Positions 44,841 to 53,917 of a DNA stretch of 64,000 bases are shown here, one piece after another. The stretch comes from CADEFX01 sp963806735. Lineage in GTDB: Bacteria > Pseudomonadota > Alphaproteobacteria > Rhizobiales > Hyphomicrobiaceae. The position numbers were made by a program, and so were the translations under genes. A model generated the notes under the pieces. That model saw only the letters and a program-made list of their open reading frames with translations. It had not been told where the DNA came from and made no database searches. The stretch spans positions 1 to 64,000 of the forward strand of contig CAWEBE010000061.1 in the NCBI GenBank assembly GCA_963806735.1, given 5' to 3'. Position 1 is the stretch's first letter, and every line of letters begins with the position of its first letter.

Positions 44841-45998
44841 GTGCGACTGCAAGCGAACTGGAATTACCCGACCCCCGTGCGCTTCGGCGCTGGACGCATC
44901 GGCGAACTGGCCGAAGCAGTGAAAAGCGCGGGCATTGCGCGACCGCTCCTCGTCACAGATCCGCGTCTTGCTGCCATGCCGATGGTGCGCCACGCGCTCG
45001 ATATCCTGGCTGCTGCGGGCGTGCCGGCGCAAGTGTTCAGCGATATCAAGCCCAATCCGATCGCTGATAACGTCGAGGCCGGCATCAAGGTGCTGCGCGG
45101 TGGCGGGCACGACGGCGTCATTGCCTTCGGCGGAGGCTCGGCACTCGACTGCGGCAAGGTCATCGCCTTCATGGCCGGGCAGACCCGTCCCATGTGGGAC
45201 TTCGAGGACGTAGGCGACTGGTGGACACGCGCGGACCCGAAGGGCATCGCGCCGATCATCGCCGTGCCAACCACGGCAGGGACCGGCTCGGAGGTAGGGC
45301 GCGCGGGCGTCATCACCGACGAGGCCACACACACCAAGAAGGTGATCTTCCATCCGCTGATGATGCCGAAGGTGACGATCTGTGATCCGGAGCTGACGGT
45401 CGGCATGCCGACCGTGATCACGGCCGGCACCGGCATGGACGCGCTGGCGCATTGCCTTGAGGCGTACTGTGGGCGGTCCTACCATCCGCTAGCGGACGGC
45501 ATTGCGGTTGAAGGCATACGGCTCGTGAAGGAGAACTTGGTGCGCGCCTATCGGGATGGAGCCGATCTGGAAGCGCGCGCGCACATGATGTCGGCGGCGG
45601 CCATGGGCGCCACGGCATTCCAGAAGGCGCTCGGCGCCATTCACGCTCTGTCGCATCCGGTCGGTGCGCTGTACGACACGCACCACGGGCTCACCAACGC
45701 GGTGTTCATGCCCTACGTGCTGGTATTCAACCGCGGCGCTATCGAGCCTAAAATCGAAAGGCTGGCAGCCTATCTCGGCCTGCCATCGCGCTTCGACGCG
45801 TTCCTGGATTGGGTGTTGAAACTGCGTGCCGACACCGGTGTGCCGCATACGCTGCGGGACCTCGGCGTCGACGACAAGCGCTTCGATCTCATGAGCAAGA
45901 TGGCGCCCAAGGATCCGACCGCTGGCGGTAATCCCGTGCCGCTAGATGTGGCTGCGAGCCGTGGGTTGTATGAACGAACGTATGCGGGAAAAGTGTGA
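44841..45998 (+). CDS. Iron-containing alcohol dehydrogenase
   Basis: 385 residues. The NAD-binding loop is AFGGGSALDCGKV and the metal ligands are seen in GTGMDALAHCLEAY, ALSHPVGALYDTHHGL. It oxidises an alcohol or reduces an aldehyde. The start is GTG 44841 (VRLQANWNYPTPV), which gives the normal N-terminus; the upstream frame to 44787 is not conserved-looking. A 44-base palindrome follows the stop. Confidence 0.9.
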   Translation: MRLQANWNYPTPVRFGAGRIGELAEAVKSAGIARPLLVTDPRLAAMPMVRHALDILAAAGVPAQVFSDIKPNPIADNVEAGIKVLRGGGHDGVIAFGGGSALDCGKVIAFMAGQTRPMWDFEDVGDWWTRADPKGIAPIIAVPTTAGTGSEVGRAGVITDEATHTKKVIFHPLMMPKVTICDPELTVGMPTVITAGTGMDALAHCLEAYCGRSYHPLADGIAVEGIRLVKENLVRAYRDGADLEARAHMMSAAAMGATAFQKALGAIHALSHPVGALYDTHHGLTNAVFMPYVLVFNRGAIEPKIERLAAYLGLPSRFDAFLDWVLKLRADTGVPHTLRDLGVDDKRFDLMSKMAPKDPTAGGNPVPLDVAASRGLYERTYAGKV

Positions 45999-46004
45999 GC
46001 GTGC

Positions 46005-46048
46005 CACACCCACGGGTGTAATCCTCGAGGATTACACCCGTGGGTGTG
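46005..46048. repeat. Perfect 44-bp palindrome after the alcohol dehydrogenase gene
   Basis: The left arm CACACCCACGGGTGTAATCC is followed by TCGA at the centre and its exact complement. Seven bases separate it from the stop codon. It could act as a terminator or as a REP-like element. Confidence 0.8.
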
Positions 46049-46070
46049 CCTGCCTCTTGTGCCTAAACCC

Positions 46071-46134
46071 CGTCATCCCGGACCCGCATGCGTCGCGGCG
46101 GAGCCGCGGCATGCGGAAGTGGTCCGGGACCCAG
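46071..46134. repeat. Alphaproteobacterial intergenic palindromic repeat
   Basis: Starts CGTCATCCCGGACCCGCATG. CCCGGAC (46077-46083) pairs with GTCCGGG (46122-46128), and CGCATGC pairs with GCATGCG. This type of CGTCATCCCGG palindrome is common between genes in alphaproteobacteria. Confidence 0.65.
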
Positions 46135-46344
46135 ACGCGGCTCCCGGCGATCGCGCGCGCCGCGATTTCTGGACACGTGCTTGGCATGTAGGTCCCATCA
46201 GAGCATCGATCCGGTTGGTCGGACCGAGACAGGGCACATGCAGACTGATCACGGGACGATCCTGTTCCAAGCGGAACAGCGAGCCACAGCGGGTTCCTGC
46301 AGGGTCGGCGCAACAGACCCGAGCCTGACTATAGGGAGACGATC

Positions 46345-47061
46345 ATGAACAAGCCGACCTGTGCCGCAGCGGTGAAGGCGCACATGAGCAATGCCCTTCT
46401 ATGGCTGGGAGTCGCGGCGACAACCCTGGGCTTGAGCACGCAAGCGCACGCCTGCAACGCCCGAGGCGAGTTTTGCGGTCGGCCCACTTGGGCCGCCAAC
46501 GCTTTCTCGGGCCCCTACAATCGCGTGCCGGAGTTAGCCGTGGAGCCCAGGTATCACCAAGCCCCCCGCCCCAGCAGGCCGGAGAGGGTCGAGAAGATCG
46601 TCAAAAAGGTGGTGCCGCTCGTGAAGTTCGCCGACGGGTATGGCCGCCAGTTCGATCCCGCGAGCAGCGTGTGGTTCGACGGCAAGGGCCAGTGCTGGTG
46701 GGGCAAGGAGCAGTTCACCTTCGAGGACGGCGACTGGTACTATGGCGCCGAGGAGTGGACCGAGTTGAAGGGCGCTTGGAAGGTCGCATCCGGCCGCTCG
46801 CCCGAGCTGGTGAGCTGCGAGAGTGTTCCGTCTTTCGCCGCGAAGGCCGCCTCCATTGCGGCAAAGGCGGCAACGCAGAAGGCTGAGAACGCCGACAAGG
46901 GCGCCACCAGCCGGCCTGCGCCTGTCGCGCCGAGCCCGGCCAAGATCAAGACAGCTGAGGGCGAAACCGCCGTCACTGCACAAAAGCCGGCCGCGCCTGC
47001 CGAATGCAGGAAGTACTTCCCGAGTATCGGTCAGATGCTCACCGTTCCCTGCGCGGAATAA
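46345..47061 (+). CDS. Secreted hypothetical protein
   Basis: 238 residues. A signal peptide (to about TQAHA) is followed by CNARGEFCGRP, a Trp-rich middle (SSVWFDGKGQCWWGKEQFTF, DWYYGAEEWTELKGAW) and an Ala/Lys-rich linker, ending ECRKYFPSIGQMLTVPCAE. Four or more cysteines fit a periplasmic location. GGGAGACGATC precedes the ATG. No family recognised. Confidence 0.75.
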   Translation: MNKPTCAAAVKAHMSNALLWLGVAATTLGLSTQAHACNARGEFCGRPTWAANAFSGPYNRVPELAVEPRYHQAPRPSRPERVEKIVKKVVPLVKFADGYGRQFDPASSVWFDGKGQCWWGKEQFTFEDGDWYYGAEEWTELKGAWKVASGRSPELVSCESVPSFAAKAASIAAKAATQKAENADKGATSRPAPVAPSPAKIKTAEGETAVTAQKPAAPAECRKYFPSIGQMLTVPCAE

Positions 47062-47130
47062 TGGCAGGAGTAACGGCCAGCGCACGTTGAGTGTGCGTCA
47101 AAATGGGCACTGCTTGGCCCAAACTTGAGG

Positions 47131-47215
47131 TGTCATCCTCGGGCTTGTCCCGAGGACCCATCGAGCCGCGAGCGATGAGGAGAGCTGGATCCTCGGACCA
47201 AGTCCGAGGATGACA
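47131..47215. repeat. Intergenic palindromic repeat downstream of glyS
   Basis: TGTCATCCTCGG (47131-47142) pairs with CCGAGGATGACA (47204-47215), each arm carrying a further small hairpin (CCTCGGGCTTGTCCCGAGG). It lies between convergent genes and resembles the palindromes common in Rhizobiales. Confidence 0.7.
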
Positions 47216-47230
47216 TTCCTTCTACGCGAA

Positions 47231-49447
47231 CTACCCCGCGATCTTCGAGAAATCCGCCACGCTCAACGTCGCCGCGCGGATCTCCGAGAGCAGCCGCAGC
47301 CGGTTCTCGCGCAGCTTGGGATCGTCGGCGTTCACCGTCACATGATCGAAGAAGGCATCGACCGGCGCGCGCAACTCCGAGAGCGCGCGCATGGCGCCGG
47401 CGAAGTTCTCCACATTGATCGCCGCCTGCGTGTCGAACTTCACCTTGGCGATGGCCGCGGCGAGGCCCTTTTCCTCCGGCGCCACCAGCAGCGCGCCGTC
47501 CGGCGTACCGGCGTGGCTGCGCTTGTCCTTCTTCTCCTCGATGATGAGGATGTTGGCCGCGCGTTTGACGCCCGCCAGCAGGTTGGCGCCGTCGTCGGTT
47601 TTCAGGAACTCCGCCAGCGCCTCGACCCGCTTGACGATCAGCGCCAGGTCGTCCTGCCCGCCCAAAGCGAACACCGCGTCGATCAGATCATGCCGTGCGC
47701 CCTTCTCGCGCAGGTGCACTTTGAGGCGATCGGCGAAGAAGGAGAGGAGGTCGTCGTAGAGAGCCTCACTCACCCTTTCAAGGGTCTCCCGAACGGGTTC
47801 ACCAAATGCCGCATCTGCCAGTTTTGGTTTCGGTAAGTTGCCCTTGTATCCGTCGCGCGCAGTCCGGGTCACGCCCCACAAGTGCAACCGCAAATCGTTC
47901 TCCAGAACGATCCGGATCACGCCCAACGCCGCCCGTCGCAACTGATACGGATCACCCGATCCAGTCGGCTTCTCGCCGATGGCCCAGAACCCCACCAGCG
48001 TGTCGAGCTTGTCGGCCAGCGCCACGGCCACGGCGACCGCGTCGCCCTCGTCCACCTTGGGCACGGTGTCAGACGGCCCCTTCGGCTTGTAGTGCAGCTC
48101 CACCGCGCGCGCGATCTCGGGCTTAGCGCCGGCGGCCTCGGCGTAATAGCGGCCCATCAGTCCTTGCAGCTCGGGAAACTCGCCGACCATGCCCGACACC
48201 AGGTCGGCCTTGGCGAGCTGCGCCGCGCGTCGCGCATCCTCCGGCACCGCATCCACCGCGCCCGCGATCTGATGCGCCAGCTCGGCCACGCGCTCTACGC
48301 GGTCCCACTGAGACCCAAGCTTCTCGTGGAACGTGATGTCCTTCAGCGCCAGCCCCATCTCGTCGAGCGGCCGCTTCAGGTCCTGCTGCCAGAAGAAGCG
48401 AGCATCCGACAGCCGCGCCGCGATCACCTTCTCGTTGCCGGCGATGATCTGCTTGCCACCGTCTTTCGCGATCAGGTTCGAGACCGCCAGGAATTTGTTC
48501 GCCAGCTTGCCGGTCTTGGGATGCTTCAGCGAGAAGCACTTCTGATGCTGCTTCATGGACAGCATCAGGCATTCCGCCGGCACCTCCAGGAACGCCGCAT
48601 CGAACGATCCCGTCAGCACTGTCGGCCACTCGGTTAGGCCGGCGTTCTCCATCAGCAGCGCCTCGTCCGCCACCAGCGCCAGCTTGTGCGCCTTGGCCAG
48701 CGCTTCCGCCTGCTCGCGGATCATCTCCGCGCGCTCCGACGCCGGCAGCAGCACCTTGTGGCTTTTCAGCTTTTTGCCGTAGTCGGCAAAGCCTTCGACT
48801 TTGAAGTCCTCGTTGCCGAGGAAGCGATGCCCGCGCGTCACCGCGCCCGCCTTAACGTTGCCGACTCGAAATGGCACTATTTTCCCATCGAGCAGGCAGA
48901 TGACTGAGTGTAAGGGCCGTATCCACTTGATCCAGGAGCTCGCGACTAAATTGTCCCCAGCCTCTGTAGTGATGTGCTCCCCCTTCTCGGTTATGAGTGG
49001 AAGCTCGGTTGGAGCGCCCCATCGCATTGACTTCGTCCAAGGAAATCTTTCCACCACGTCCGGCACCACCTCGGCGATGATCTCGCCCGCCTTGCGCCCC
49101 GGCTTCTCGATCCTCACGACGTAGAAATCGCCCTTCCTCTCGTCGGTGACGACCTGCGCGTCCTTGATCGATTTCAGCCCCGCCGACTTCACGAAGCCCG
49201 CGATCGCCTGCTCGGGCGCGCCCACGCGCGGACCCTTGCGCTCCTCGCTGACACCCGGCGACTTCGCCGGCACATCCTCCACCACCAGCGTCAGCCGCCG
49301 CGGCGTGGCATAGGCCTGCGCAGCGCCCGTCTCCAGCCCGCGCGCCTTGAGGCCGTCCATCACCAGCCGCTTCAAATCCTCCGCCGCCCGCCCCTGCATC
49401 CGCGCCGGGATCTCTTCGGAAAACAGCTCGAGCAGAAGTTCAGCCAT
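47231..49447 (-). CDS. glyS: Glycyl-tRNA synthetase beta subunit
   Basis: 738 residues. MAELLLELFSEEIPARMQGR is the standard N-terminus, and KTKSMRWG-like WTKSMRWGAPTELPL and MSMKQHQKCFSL follow. It forms the alpha2beta2 enzyme that charges tRNA-Gly, the beta chain binding tRNA. Here it is separated from glyQ by an isochorismatase-like gene that ends three bases upstream. Confidence 0.95.
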   Translation of the reverse strand: MAELLLELFSEEIPARMQGRAAEDLKRLVMDGLKARGLETGAAQAYATPRRLTLVVEDVPAKSPGVSEERKGPRVGAPEQAIAGFVKSAGLKSIKDAQVVTDERKGDFYVVRIEKPGRKAGEIIAEVVPDVVERFPWTKSMRWGAPTELPLITEKGEHITTEAGDNLVASSWIKWIRPLHSVICLLDGKIVPFRVGNVKAGAVTRGHRFLGNEDFKVEGFADYGKKLKSHKVLLPASERAEMIREQAEALAKAHKLALVADEALLMENAGLTEWPTVLTGSFDAAFLEVPAECLMLSMKQHQKCFSLKHPKTGKLANKFLAVSNLIAKDGGKQIIAGNEKVIAARLSDARFFWQQDLKRPLDEMGLALKDITFHEKLGSQWDRVERVAELAHQIAGAVDAVPEDARRAAQLAKADLVSGMVGEFPELQGLMGRYYAEAAGAKPEIARAVELHYKPKGPSDTVPKVDEGDAVAVAVALADKLDTLVGFWAIGEKPTGSGDPYQLRRAALGVIRIVLENDLRLHLWGVTRTARDGYKGNLPKPKLADAAFGEPVRETLERVSEALYDDLLSFFADRLKVHLREKGARHDLIDAVFALGGQDDLALIVKRVEALAEFLKTDDGANLLAGVKRAANILIIEEKKDKRSHAGTPDGALLVAPEEKGLAAAIAKVKFDTQAAINVENFAGAMRALSELRAPVDAFFDHVTVNADDPKLRENRLRLLSEIRAATLSVADFSKIAG

Positions 49448-49450
49448 GGC

Positions 49451-50050
49451 TTAGGACCCCACAATCCGGTCCACGGTCGCCACGATGGCGAAGCGGTCGC
49501 CCAGCTCCGCCAGCGCCGCGCGATGCAGCGCTTCGGCCGAGATCACGCCGCCCAGCGGATCGGGTAGATCACGCGTGGCTGCAGCATCGGCCGCCACCGT
49601 CGTCTTGTAGCCGAGGTCGAGCGCCGCCCGCGCGGTGGAGCTGACGCACATGTGCGTCATGAACCCCGCGATCACCAGCGACGTGCGGCCCAGCACCTTC
49701 AATTCCGCATCGAGATCGGTCTGCGCGAACGCATTCGGCAACGGCTTCTCCACCACGATCTCGCCGCTCGCCGGCTGCACCGCCTCGATGATGGCGCCGC
49801 CATGTCCGTCGCGGTCGAATAGGCCGCCGGCGCGGCCCTTGTGCGCCACGTGCACGACCGGCGTGCCCGCCGCGCGTGCTTTGGCCAGCAGCTTGGCAAT
49901 CGCCTCGACCGCCGGCTTCACGCCTGGCAGCGCCAGCTTGCCGTCGAGATATTCGTTCTGCGCATCGATGACGATCACCACCGACTGCGCCAGCGCCGGC
50001 GGCGTGAGATCGGCACCCGACATTTCCAGCAGTGTCTTCGGGATGCTCAT
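49451..50050 (-). CDS. Cysteine hydrolase (isochorismatase family)
   Basis: 199 residues. The catalytic triad can be placed: Asp in VVIVIDAQNEYL, Lys in VVEKPLPNAF, and Cys in AGFMTHMCVSSTARAA. It hydrolyses a small amide, imide or vinyl ether; substrate unknown. The start overlaps the glyQ stop (ATGA) and the stop is three bases before glyS, so it is translated with both. Confidence 0.9.
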   Translation of the reverse strand: MSIPKTLLEMSGADLTPPALAQSVVIVIDAQNEYLDGKLALPGVKPAVEAIAKLLAKARAAGTPVVHVAHKGRAGGLFDRDGHGGAIIEAVQPASGEIVVEKPLPNAFAQTDLDAELKVLGRTSLVIAGFMTHMCVSSTARAALDLGYKTTVAADAAATRDLPDPLGGVISAEALHRAALAELGDRFAIVATVDRIVGS

Positions 50051-51018
50051 GCGCCGCCTCCCTCAGTTTGCAGCCACGCCCCGCAGCAGGCCTTGGCAAG
50101 ATCGCGCACGCGCAGGATGTAGCTCTGGCGCTCGGTGACGGAGATCACCCCGCGCGCATCGAGCAGGTTGAAGATATGGGAGGCCTTGATGCACTGGTCG
50201 TACGCCGGCAGCGCCAGCTTATGCCGCTTGTCATTGGCATCGGGCGCCGGCGCGCCGGCTTCCAGCAGCGCCTTGCACTCCTTCTCGGCATCGCGGAAGT
50301 GCTGCAGCAGAATCTCCGTATCGGCGTACTCGAAGTTGAAGCGCGAATACTCCTGCTCGGCCTGCAGGAACACGTCGCCATAGGTGAGCTTGCGCGCATC
50401 CTCGCGACCGTTGAAGTTCAGGTCGAACACGCGGTCGACGCCCTGCACGTACATGGCGAGACGCTCGAGCCCGTAGGTGATCTCGCCGGACACGGGGTTG
50501 CAGTCGAACCCGCCGACCTGTTGGAAGTAGGTGAACTGCGTCACCTCCATGCCATCGCACCACACCTCCCAGCCAAGCCCCCAGGCACCCAGCGTGGGAC
50601 TCTCCCAGTCGTCCTCGACGAAGCGGATGTCGTGCACCTTGGGGTCGATGCCGATGCGCGCCAAACTCTCGAGGTAGAGGTCGAGAATGTCCGGCGGTGA
50701 CGGTTTCATGATCACTTGGAACTGGTAGTAGTGCTGCATCCGATTGGGGTTCTCGCCGTAGCGACCATCCTTGGGTCGGCGCGAGGGCTGCACATAGGCC
50801 GCGTTCCAGGGCTTGGGGCCGAGCGCGCGTAAGGTGGTGGCCGGGTGGAACGTGCCCGCGCCCACCTCCATGTCGTAGGGCTGGAGCACCACGCAACCCT
50901 GCGCACCCCAGAACTGCTGCAGCGTCAGGATCAGATCCTGGAACGATTCTTTCGGCCTGAGCGCGGTCTGTGGTTTGGACAGACGCATGGCGGCCGGCTT
51001 GGCGGCTCTTTTCAGCAT
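50047..51018 (-). CDS. glyQ: Glycyl-tRNA synthetase alpha subunit
   Basis: 323 residues. SFQDLILTLQQFWGAQGCVV, VGAGTFHPATTLRALGPKPW and YVQPSRRPKDGRYGENPNRM form the class II active site for glycyl-adenylate formation. The ATG at 51016-51018 is used; 50988 is an alternative. The unit continues with the hydrolase and glyS. Confidence 0.95.
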   Translation of the reverse strand: MLKRAAKPAAMRLSKPQTALRPKESFQDLILTLQQFWGAQGCVVLQPYDMEVGAGTFHPATTLRALGPKPWNAAYVQPSRRPKDGRYGENPNRMQHYYQFQVIMKPSPPDILDLYLESLARIGIDPKVHDIRFVEDDWESPTLGAWGLGWEVWCDGMEVTQFTYFQQVGGFDCNPVSGEITYGLERLAMYVQGVDRVFDLNFNGREDARKLTYGDVFLQAEQEYSRFNFEYADTEILLQHFRDAEKECKALLEAGAPAPDANDKRHKLALPAYDQCIKASHIFNLLDARGVISVTERQSYILRVRDLAKACCGAWLQTEGGGA

Positions 51019-51114
51019 GGCTCGCAGTATAGGGGTGGGGTTGGAGCCGCGCACTATACGCAAGTGGCCGTGCGCGTCACGCGGATTGTACCGACGTGCC
51101 GCTAAGCTGTGGGC

Positions 51115-51318
51115 TCAGCCTCGCTGCCGCGGCCGGTAGACGCCGCTCGCGGGGTCGTACTCCAAGGATCCCAAATCCTTCTCGATCGACACCGGCCGGT
51201 GCGCCTCGGCCTCGGCGCGCTCGAGCTCTGCCTGCATTTTGCCGGCCACGCGTACGAAGGCCCGGTACCCCGCATATAGCCCTGCTCCCAGCAGGACCAG
51301 TCCGACAACATGCGGCAC
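51115..51318 (-). CDS. Small membrane protein upstream of glyQ
   Basis: 67 residues: one helix (VVGLVLLGAGLYAGYRAFV) and a charged tail with KMQAELERAEAEAHR, then LEYDPASGVYRP. The start is GTG 51316-51318 with GGAGGG upstream. Similar small proteins near glyQ occur in related bacteria; function unknown. Confidence 0.75.
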   Translation of the reverse strand: MPHVVGLVLLGAGLYAGYRAFVRVAGKMQAELERAEAEAHRPVSIEKDLGSLEYDPASGVYRPRQRG

Positions 51319-51342
51319 GGCAACCCTCCGGTGCAATTGCCC

Positions 51343-52197
51343 TCACAGGCCGAACCGAGACCACAACGAGCGGGTCTCGATTGCGGAAATGAGATCATCC
51401 CCCAGGGTCAGCGGCAGGGCAAGTGAACGACTGTCCATGTTTGCGGTCCCCAGCCCTGGCAGCCGCCTCAGCCGCCGCGACAGCCATCCCCCGCCTTCCA
51501 TTGGAATGACCCGCAGCCGCACCTTCTCGCCATGCAACTCGTGCATGCGCGTGCGCACATCGGCGATGCCATCAATGAGACCGAGCTCCTGCGCTTTGGG
51601 GCCAGACCAGAAGGCACCCGTGAAGAGTTCGCTATCGGGCGCTTTCAGTCTCGCGCCTCGGCGTTCCTTGACGATGCCAATAAACACATCGTGCACATCG
51701 CGCTGGATGGCCTTGAGCCGCCCCACGTCCTCGGCCTTTTCGGGCAGGAACGGGTCCAGAAGCCCCTTCTGCTCGCCGGCGGTATAAACGCGCCGCTCGA
51801 TGCCGAGCTTGGCGATCGCCTTCTCCAGCCCAAAGCTTGCCGAGATGACGCCGATCGATCCGACGATGGAGGAGGGGTCCGCATAGATTTCATCGCCCGC
51901 CAGCGCCAGGAAATATCCGCCCGAGGCGGCGACATCCTCGCAGAATACGTAGACGCGCTTGCCCTTCTCGGCCGCCAGCTGGCGGACGCGCTTGTAGATG
52001 AGGTGCGACTGTACTGGCGAGCCGCCCGGCGAATTGATGACGATGGCGACGGTGGGCAGCTTGGAGAGCGCAAAGGCCTTCTCGATGGCCCCGGCCGCTC
52101 CCGCGATCGACAGCCCCGGCCGTAGCGGTGTGATCATGCCGATCGGGCCCGAGAAGCGCAGTACGGGAACGGTCGGTGCGCGGGAAAAGAGGGACAT
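51343..52197 (-). CDS. S49 family peptidase (SppA-like)
   Basis: 284 residues. The Ser-Lys dyad is Ser92 in EDVAASGGYFLA and Lys144 in GEQKGLLDPF. This short form lacks the second SppA domain and has no clear membrane helix at the N-terminus. It probably degrades membrane-associated peptides. It heads the glyQ-glyS unit; a repeat copy lies just upstream. Confidence 0.92.
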   Translation of the reverse strand: MSLFSRAPTVPVLRFSGPIGMITPLRPGLSIAGAAGAIEKAFALSKLPTVAIVINSPGGSPVQSHLIYKRVRQLAAEKGKRVYVFCEDVAASGGYFLALAGDEIYADPSSIVGSIGVISASFGLEKAIAKLGIERRVYTAGEQKGLLDPFLPEKAEDVGRLKAIQRDVHDVFIGIVKERRGARLKAPDSELFTGAFWSGPKAQELGLIDGIADVRTRMHELHGEKVRLRVIPMEGGGWLSRRLRRLPGLGTANMDSRSLALPLTLGDDLISAIETRSLWSRFGL

Positions 52198-52229
52198 CGG
52201 ATCCGCTTGGCTGCTCAGTTCAATTTTCG

Positions 52230-52398
52230 GCTTAGTGTCCCGATCGCGAAGTTCGTCGGATCTCGCAGCAACCGCTGAACGAACTTCGCGATCGAAAGGA
52301 CACTAGCAAGTTTATGATTCTAGTGTGATTCAGATCGAGAAATTCGCTCAAGAAACATGCTGCGAGCGCCAGGCGGATTTCTCGATCATCACACTAGA
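52230..52398. repeat. 168-bp direct repeat, copy 1
   Basis: Two hairpins. The first has perfect 16-bp arms CGATCGCGAAGTTCGT and ACGAACTTCGCGATCG. The second is TAGTGTGAT...GATCGAGAAAT with ATTTCTCGATCATCACACTA. The second copy lies at 53751-53917 in the same orientation. Both flank the broken SDR gene. Confidence 0.88.
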
Positions 52399-52573
52399 GC
52401 AGGGCGTGCCACGGCTGTGCCGGCGCGAGCCCGGCTCAGTTCTAGAGCGGGATCGTTCGCGATGGAAGGGTCGGTCTTATGCTTCGGGCGTCGATCTCGC
52501 GTCGGATTCCGATTACCTAATGTCGCAGGGCCGTCTCATGCGGCAGTCCCGGGATTCGATTGGAGTGGTCAGC

Positions 52574-53483
52574 ATGGGAACTTCGCTCGCGGGTAAGGTT
52601 GCACTCGTCGCCGGCGCAACCCGGGGAGCGGGACGTGGCATCGCCGTGCAATTGGGCGAGGCCGGGGCGACCGTGTACGTCACCGGGCGCACGACGCGGG
52701 CCGAGCGATCGGAAATGAACCGGCCGGAGACGATCGAAGAGACCGCAGCTCTGGTGGATAAAGCCGGCGGCCGTGGCATCGCGGTCCAGGTCGACCATCT
52801 CGTGCCCGATCAGGTCAGGGCGCTGGTTGATCGCATAAGAGGCGAGCAGGCAGGACTGCACATTCTGGTGAATGACATCTGGGGCGCCACCCGGATGGAG
52901 TGGAATAAATCGATCTGGGAATCCTCGCTTGACTACGGCTTGCGCACGTTTCGCCTGGCCGTCGATACGCACGCCATCACCAGCCATTTCGCGCTTCCGC
53001 TGCTCATCGAGACGCCGGGTGGCCTCGTCGTCGAGGTGACGGACGGAACCGACGAATACAATGCGACCAACTACCGGGTCTCCTTCTTCTACGACTTGGC
53101 CAAGACCGCGGTGAATCGCATGGCGTTCGCGCTGGCGCACGAGCTGCAGCCCCACAGTGCGACGGCCGTATCACTCACTCCAGGTTGGCTGCGATCGGAG
53201 GCCATGCTCGACGCGTATGGTGTCACAAATCCAACTGGCGCGAGGCGACCAAGCGCCAACCCCATTTCGCCATCACCGAAAGTCCGGCGTTCGTCGGCAG
53301 GCCGTAGCGGCGCTCGCGCAAGATCCGGACGTGTCGCGCTGGAACGGCAAGTCGCTGTCCAGCGGTCAGCTCGCGAAAATCTACGGCTTCACCGACCTCG
53401 ACGGCAGCCAGCCCGATGCCTGGAGGTATGTCGTAGAAGTTCAGGACGCTGGCAAGCCCGCCGACGTCACCGGCTATCGCTGA
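52574..53483 (+). pseudogene. Short-chain dehydrogenase/reductase with two frameshifts
   Basis: The first frame gives a normal SDR: cofactor loop GKVALVAGATRGAGRGIAV, active-site region FFYDLAKTAVNRMAFALAHE and DAYGV. After about 53225 the frame shifts (NWREATKRQPHFAITESPAF), and near 53300 it shifts again to AALAQDPDVSRWNGKSLSSG, then YGFTDLDGSQPDAWRYV. Both are one-base losses. Repaired length is about 303 residues. It lies between two repeat copies. Confidence 0.85.
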
Positions 53484-53509
53484 AATTGTGGCAGTTGCAA
53501 CATTGCAGT

Positions 53510-53698
53510 CTAGGCCGGCTGCGGTGACGTAGTCAGGAAAAAGTAAGCCAAGAGCACAATGCCGATCACCACAGCCAGGGTGATCGAGATGAACAGCACC
53601 GACACCATCTGTCGCGGTCCGGTGCCCTGGCGAGCTTCGGTCTTCGTCAGCTCCGGATCGTGGCCTGGATCAAGGTCGCGCTTGGAATTTTGCATCAT
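53510..53698 (-). CDS. Small membrane protein (62 residues)
   Basis: A charged N-terminus (KRDLDPGHDPELTKTEARQG) and one helix (VLFISITLAVVIGIVLLAYF) near the C-terminus. GAGAGG precedes the double ATG at 53693-53698. No family recognised. Confidence 0.7.
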   Translation of the reverse strand: MMQNSKRDLDPGHDPELTKTEARQGTGPRQMVSVLFISITLAVVIGIVLLAYFFLTTSPQPA

Positions 53699-53750
53699 GT
53701 CGCCTCTCTTCGAGGCACAACGTCCGCCTGTGGCGCTGGTTCCACTATCC

Positions 53751-53917
53751 GGCTAGTTGTCCCGATCGCGAAGTTCGTCGGATCTTGCAGCAACCGCTGA
53801 ACGAACTTCGCGATCGAAGGCCACCAGCAAGTTTATGATTGTAGTGTGATTCAGATCGAGAAATTCGCTCCCGAGACATGACGCGAACGCCGGCGAATTT
53901 CTCGATCATCACACTAG
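53751..53917. repeat. 168-bp direct repeat, copy 2
   Basis: Same two hairpins as the copy at 52230. Its right end overlaps the last codons of the methyltransferase gene: TAGTGTGA on the minus strand supplies the stop codon. Confidence 0.88.

Noticed and set aside
46325..46340. CTATAGGGAGA resembles the end of a phage T7 promoter
   Set aside because: The upstream half of the T7 consensus is missing, and GGGAGA simply serves as ribosome binding site for the gene at 46345.
52230..53917. Two repeats considered as a CRISPR
   Set aside because: Only two copies, 168 bp long and 1.5 kb apart with genes between; no spacers and no cas genes.
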